Of a DNA stretch of 7,940 bases, positions 5,038-7,940 are shown piece by piece. Source of the stretch: Deltaproteobacteria bacterium. Its GTDB lineage: Bacteria > Desulfobacterota > Binatia > Binatales > Binataceae. Positions within the stretch are counted from its first letter, which is position 1; the number at the start of each line of letters is the position of its first letter. The stretch is taken from the NCBI GenBank assembly GCA_021799555.1, contig JAJZAG010000175.1:1-7940 (forward strand), written 5' to 3'. The notes under the pieces are model-generated. The model saw nothing but the letters and a program-made list of their open reading frames with translations, searched no databases and was not told the origin of the DNA. A program made the position numbers and the translations under genes.

Positions 5038-5674
5038 AGATTTCGAGTGGGATGATGCGAAGGCCGCGTCGAATCTCGCCAAGCACGGAATCGATTTCGA
5101 CGATTCGATCAGAATCTTCGCTCGGCCGATCCTCGAGTGGCGCGACGAGCGGCGCGACTATGGCGAAGAAAGAATGATGGCCGTCGGAATCGCGCACACG
5201 GTGATCACGGTCGTTTACACCAAACGCGGTGAAGCGAGAAGAATCATCTCCGCGCGGAGGTCAAACAGCTATGAACGTCAGGCGTACTTTCGCCGATACC
5301 CGCTCGCTGGCTCGTCATCGCGGCAAGACTGGCTGGGCGCGCGTCGCCGCGCTCACCGATCGCGATATCGAAGAGGCTGTGGCGTCCGATCCCGACGCTC
5401 CTCCAATCACGGACGAGCAGTGGTTTCGCAACGCGACGCTCGTGATGCCCGAGCGCAAAGTGCCCGTCTCGATTCGGATCGATCGCGAGATCCTCGAATG
5501 GTTCAAACGCCAGGGCCGCGGCTATCAGTCGCGGATGCATGCCGTTCTGGCCGCCTACTACCGCGCTCATTCGACCCGCGAGCACGCTCGAAAGAGCCGA
5601 TCCGAGCGCAACACTCCGCGCCGTCGCGCTCGCAAGCGCTCCGCAAAGTGAAATCGCCCAAACGGTTGGCCTGA
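5027..5674 (+). CDS. brnT: BrnT-family ribonuclease toxin, with read-through C-terminal extension
   Basis: Residues 1-92 are a complete BrnT (DUF497) domain: FEWDDAKAASNLAKHGIDF at 6-24, the RRDYGEER segment, VVYTKRGEARRIISARRS at about 62-79, and a YERQAYF ending. BrnT is a RelE-fold RNase that blocks translation and is neutralised by BrnA. Family members normally stop at about this length; here the frame has no stop until 5672-5674, giving 215 residues. The extra 123 residues are Arg/Ser-rich and are simply the shifted reading of brnA, so the stop was probably lost or the call is affected by a small indel. The GTG at 5027 is the only usable start before FEWD; no ribosome binding site is visible. 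The toxin-first order and overlap with brnA are standard for this system. Confidence 0.8.
   Translation: MYTIDFEWDDAKAASNLAKHGIDFDDSIRIFARPILEWRDERRDYGEERMMAVGIAHTVITVVYTKRGEARRIISARRSNSYERQAYFRRYPLAGSSSRQDWLGARRRAHRSRYRRGCGVRSRRSSNHGRAVVSQRDARDARAQSARLDSDRSRDPRMVQTPGPRLSVADACRSGRLLPRSFDPRARSKEPIRAQHSAPSRSQALRKVKSPKRLA
5271..5651 (+). CDS. brnA: BrnA-family antitoxin
   Basis: The 126-residue product matches BrnA antitoxins: GWARVAALTDRDIEEAV at 21-37, DPDAPPITDEQWF at 40-52, VMPERKVPVSIRIDREILEWFK at about 58-79 (the ribbon-helix-helix strand and first helix) and GRGYQSRMHAVLAAYYRAH at 82-100. The RHH part would dimerise, bind DNA and regulate brnTA; the N-terminal part wraps BrnT. After residue 100 comes an unusual 26-residue tail rich in Arg, Lys and Ser that ordinary BrnA proteins usually lack. 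ATG 5271 has GGAGG at 5256-5260, ten bases upstream, inside the toxin frame; a GTG at 5229 is a less likely start. It overlaps the toxin frame along its whole length. Confidence 0.87.
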   Translation: MNVRRTFADTRSLARHRGKTGWARVAALTDRDIEEAVASDPDAPPITDEQWFRNATLVMPERKVPVSIRIDREILEWFKRQGRGYQSRMHAVLAAYYRAHSTREHARKSRSERNTPRRRARKRSAK

Positions 5675-5705
5675 CTTGCTATCGACATTCTGAGGTGAGC
5701 CGCTG

Positions 5706-6716
5706 ATGCTCCACACACCCATCTGTGATCTCTTCAAAATCGAGCTGCCAATCGTCTCCGCGGGGATGGGCGGGATTGCGCACGCGCGCCTGGCCGCCGC
5801 CGTCTCGGAGGCGGGCGGGCTCGGCACGATCGCGCTGGCGGGTTTCACGCTCGAGGCGATGGCTTCGGAAATTGCGCTTGCGCGCTCGCTGACCCAGAAG
5901 CCGCTCGCCGTCAATCTGCTGATTCCATTCCTGCGCCCCGAGTCATATGAATTGCTCGCCCGCGAACGGGTCGAAGCCGTCACGCTTTTCTGGGGCGATC
6001 CCGTCGAGCAAATTCCCGCAGCGAAGAAATGCGGCCTGACCGTCGTATGGCAGTGCGGCTCCGCCGACGAAGCCGCGCGCGCGAAGGCCGCAGGCGCGGA
6101 CGCGATTATCGCCCAAGGCTTCGAGGCCGGAGGCCACGTCCGCGGTATCGTCACCACGGTTGCGTTGGTTCCAGAAGTCCGCGATGCGATTGGCAATCTG
6201 CCGATGCTCGCCGCCGGGGGACTCGCCGACGGACGCGGGCTAGCCGCCGCACTCGCGCTCGGAGCCGACGGCGCCGTTTTCGGCACCCGCTTCATCGCCT
6301 CGCACGAATGCGCTGCCCATCCCGATTACAAGCGCCGCATCCTCACGGCGCACGCGTCCGAAACGATCCACACCAAGCTTTACGACCTAGGCTGGCCCGA
6401 CGCGGCCCATCGCGTTCTGCGCACGCGCCTCGTCGAGGAATGGGAACGGGCGGGGCGCCCGATGCCGGGCAATCGCCCGGGCGAAGGCACTTCGCGCGCA
6501 AAGCTCATCCGCCCCGGCCTCGAAGTCCCACTGGAGGACTACTCGGTCTCGCCGCCTTCGGAAGAAATGCAAGGCGATCTCGGCGGCCTCGCATGGTACG
6601 CCGGCCAATCGGTAACCCAAGTCCGGCAGATAATGCCCGCCGCGCACATAGTCCACCAAATAGCCGCCGAGGCCGCCGCCGCCGCGGCGGCCTTGCAGCG
6701 GTTCGCCGCGCGCTAG
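5706..6716 (+). CDS. Nitronate monooxygenase / 2-nitropropane dioxygenase-like FMN enzyme
   Basis: The 336-residue product is a TIM-barrel FMN enzyme of the NPD/nitronate monooxygenase family, which oxidises propionate-3-nitronate and related toxic nitronates. Seen: PIVSAGMGGIAHARLAAAVS near the N terminus (FMN-site strand), EAGGLGTI at 35-42, AQGFEAGGH at 136-144 with the likely catalytic H144, AAGGLADGRG at 169-178 and GADGAVFGTRF at 186-196, the last two forming the phosphate-binding part of the FMN site. FabK-type enoyl-ACP reductases share these motifs, but with no fatty-acid synthesis genes nearby the NPD call is preferred. GAGGTGA at 5692-5698 is seven bases before ATG 5706. The Ala-rich C terminus ends at TAG 6714-6716. 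It is 54 bases after brnA, with no sign that the two are functionally linked. Confidence 0.85.
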   Translation: MLHTPICDLFKIELPIVSAGMGGIAHARLAAAVSEAGGLGTIALAGFTLEAMASEIALARSLTQKPLAVNLLIPFLRPESYELLARERVEAVTLFWGDPVEQIPAAKKCGLTVVWQCGSADEAARAKAAGADAIIAQGFEAGGHVRGIVTTVALVPEVRDAIGNLPMLAAGGLADGRGLAAALALGADGAVFGTRFIASHECAAHPDYKRRILTAHASETIHTKLYDLGWPDAAHRVLRTRLVEEWERAGRPMPGNRPGEGTSRAKLIRPGLEVPLEDYSVSPPSEEMQGDLGGLAWYAGQSVTQVRQIMPAAHIVHQIAAEAAAAAAALQRFAAR

Positions 6717-6942
6717 CGCAAGTCCGGCCGACGGCTTGGCTCCTCCGGCCGGGACGCTGCTTTCCTTTCCCTCGCAGGTTTGCCTCTTGATTGACCGAAC
6801 TCCCGGGAAATTTGGCTCTAAGTGGGTAGTGGGAATATCTCTCAGTTCTAGTGCGTAGAGGCCGTAACCTCTGCGGGCGAAAGCCTCAGTGCTGGGCGAG
6901 AATTTTTGTCGAACGTTATTGGCGGCACGAGCGCAACGATGC
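6717..6942. other. Intergenic stretch with no recognised gene
   Basis: Apart from the weak terminator-like structure, I see no gene, RNA or repeat here. Base composition is less GC-rich than in the plus-strand genes, and stops occur in several frames. It may be further decayed remains of the DUF1156 gene that ends at its right side, but no motif supports that. Confidence 0.4.
6722..6772 (+). terminator. Weak terminator-like structure after the nitronate monooxygenase gene
   Basis: GTCCGGCC (6722-6729) can pair with GGCCGGGAC (6747-6755) with one bulged G and a 17-base loop, and TTTCCTTTCC follows. Stem and T tract are both imperfect, so this is a tentative terminator between the plus-strand genes and the minus-strand remnant facing them. 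Confidence 0.3.
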
Positions 6943-7160
6943 GAGGAGCCGATCCGCTCGATAGGCCTCGGCCCTGCTCGGGGCCGCCGGAATCGGGGAA
7001 CAGCGTTGCTATCAATGCGGAGTGCGACAGGTGATCGTCGCGCGGGCCAGGTATGCATCGTCGGGATATGCCCATGTCGAACATTCTTCTCGTGCGCCGA
7101 GTCGAGCGACACCTGCCTCAGCGGAAACGCCCGGTCGATGAGCCTTGGTTCGTCAGACAT
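6943..7160 (-). pseudogene. Frameshifted N-terminal remnant of a DUF1156 (COG1743) methyltransferase-type protein
   Basis: From ATG 7160 the frame reads LIDRAFPLRQVSLDS then EKNVRHGHIPTMHTWPARR, which matches the conserved start of DUF1156 proteins (consensus about LIE..FPL...S..S.HEKNVRHGHISTLH.WPARRPLA). These are large adenine-specific DNA methyltransferase-like proteins, some in anti-phage loci. Just after WPARR (about 7031-7037) the homology moves to another frame, SALIATLFPDSGGPEQ, as expected for RAALIATLLPDP in relatives; the net change looks like a loss of about five bases. A weaker match, RPIERIG, near 6950-6970 is back in the first frame. No methyltransferase catalytic motif follows; the rest of the gene is missing or unrecognisable. 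The ribosome binding site AAAGGA is still present, and the start lies 20 bases after the DUF5677-like stop on the same strand, so the two formed an operon. Confidence 0.72.
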
Positions 7161-7180
7161 TTCATTCCTTTGATCTGCTC

Positions 7181-7927
7181 TCAGTCCAGATTTGCTTCGT
7201 TGAACCTTTGGAACGCGGGGCCGACCCGATCGAAGTCTTTCTGCAGGTTGAGTTTGAACACGTTATCTACGACAGCCAGAACGTCCATCAAGCCTCCCGG
7301 CGCCGCTGATAGGAAAGTTTCGGCGAGTCCCTGATCCCGCTCGGGCGGTGTGGATGGTTTGCAATCCGGGAGAGGCTTCTCCTCGCCGCCGAGATAATAG
7401 CGGATTGTTATCGGTGACGAGTGGACGAACCACGACAACTGTCGATATTGGAGACCGTAAACGCGGGTGGAGCCAGCCTCGTTCGCTAGCTTCTCGATAT
7501 TGCTTTCGCTGCTCCACCAATTACGCCACGACGCGTCGATGTCGTTGCTCGAAAGCAATCCTCTCAGTACTGCGTCCGCTTGAGCGCGAGTTTCTTCGTC
7601 GCCGTTAAGCTGGAGGTTTTTCATGAGCTTGATCCGGTCTCGCTCTGCTCCGCGAAGAAACAGCTTGCCGGCGGTCTCGGGGACTTTGTCCAACCACCTC
7701 GCTTGAAAGGAGAGTTCCAGCAGCGTTCTCGCAACCGAAGCTGCGTCTTGCCAGAAACCCTTGCGGTACAGGAGCAGAGCCGCTTGGTAGGATTTGTAGC
7801 CCTTGGCGAACATATAGAGTGCTACAAGCTTTGGGGGTGTATCTGGTCCGTGACGTGTCAGGTCCTTGCGGATCTTTTCGGCAAGCTGTCGCACCTGCTC
7901 ACATAGCTGACGCAGTTCGTGGGTCAT
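7181..7927 (-). CDS. DUF5677-like helical protein of unknown function
   Basis: The 248-residue protein is mostly alpha-helical. I assign it tentatively to the DUF5677 group from ALYMFAKGYKSYQAALLLYRKGFWQDAASVARTLLE (in parts: FAKGYKSYQAA at 40-50, ARTLLELSFQARWL at 66-79) and LSWFVHSSP at about 165-173; relatives show a similar run of helices, a TLxEL-type helix and a conserved His-Ser-rich motif. Its biochemical function is unknown. ATG 7927 has a GGAGA four bases or so upstream on the minus strand. It is the only intact gene on this strand and is directly followed by the DUF1156 remnant. Its codon use is less GC-biased than the metabolic genes, consistent with a transferred island, although I have not counted it. 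More genes of the operon may lie beyond the right edge. Confidence 0.75.
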   Translation of the reverse strand: MTHELRQLCEQVRQLAEKIRKDLTRHGPDTPPKLVALYMFAKGYKSYQAALLLYRKGFWQDAASVARTLLELSFQARWLDKVPETAGKLFLRGAERDRIKLMKNLQLNGDEETRAQADAVLRGLLSSNDIDASWRNWWSSESNIEKLANEAGSTRVYGLQYRQLSWFVHSSPITIRYYLGGEEKPLPDCKPSTPPERDQGLAETFLSAAPGGLMDVLAVVDNVFKLNLQKDFDRVGPAFQRFNEANLD

Positions 7928-7940
7928 GATTCTCCGCGCT

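Noticed and set aside
5567..6295. Long minus-strand open frame opposite the nitronate monooxygenase gene
   Set aside because: Ala/Ser/Pro-rich product with no motifs, explained by high-GC codon bias of the plus-strand gene. The same holds for the other long antisense frames opposite the crotonases.
6029..6790. Arg-rich plus-strand frame inside the nitronate monooxygenase gene
   Set aside because: Shifted reading of a clearly recognised gene, with no family features.
6889..7173. Plus-strand 94-residue open frame in the gap before the DUF5677-like gene
   Set aside because: It lies opposite the DUF1156 remnant, which has clear homology on the minus strand; the plus-strand product has no recognisable features.
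1..7940. tRNA, rRNA or riboswitch genes
   Set aside because: I looked through the intergenic gaps and saw no cloverleaf or conserved riboswitch core.

Overview
The window is a piece of a high-GC bacterial chromosome with strong GC bias at third codon positions. Its crotonase, 3-hydroxyisobutyrate-dehydrogenase-like, flavin-reductase-like and nitronate-monooxygenase-like genes resemble those of soil Proteobacteria or uncultured Binatota/Desulfobacterota-type bacteria. No rRNA or other marker gene is present, so the taxonomic guess is weak.

Layout. (1) 1-327 is the end of a membrane protein cut by the window edge. (2) 331-452 is a non-coding palindromic repeat. (3) 480-4384 is a same-strand cluster: a 3-hydroxyisobutyrate-dehydrogenase-family gene, a first crotonase, a two-gene module (PD-(D/E)XK-nuclease-like protein plus zeta-toxin-like P-loop kinase), and a second crotonase. 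(4) 4393-4494 is a second copy of the repeat, inverted relative to the first, with a hairpin that looks like an intrinsic terminator. (5) 4530-4949 is a small PPOX-class flavin-fold protein. (6) 5009-5674 is a BrnT/BrnA toxin-antitoxin locus with a palindrome at its promoter; its toxin frame has no stop at the usual place and runs through the whole antitoxin gene. (7) 5706-6716 is a nitronate-monooxygenase-like gene. (8) 6943-7927, minus strand, is a DUF5677-like gene followed by the frameshifted start of a DUF1156 (COG1743) methyltransferase-type gene, apparently the broken edge of a defence operon that continues past the right edge.

How the genes may work together. The dehydrogenase and the two crotonases suggest acyl-CoA or hydroxy-acid breakdown. 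Both crotonases lack the two hydratase glutamates and carry an aspartate at the position used by PaaG-type isomerases and 4-chlorobenzoyl-CoA dehalogenase, so neither looks like an ordinary enoyl-CoA hydratase. The nuclease-like/kinase pair is fitted between them with overlapping or nearly overlapping ends. With BrnTA and the DUF5677/DUF1156 remnant, there are three toxin- or defence-like loci in under 8 kb. The least described items are the nuclease-like/kinase pair and the inverted repeats made of 9-nt units around a tetraloop hairpin.
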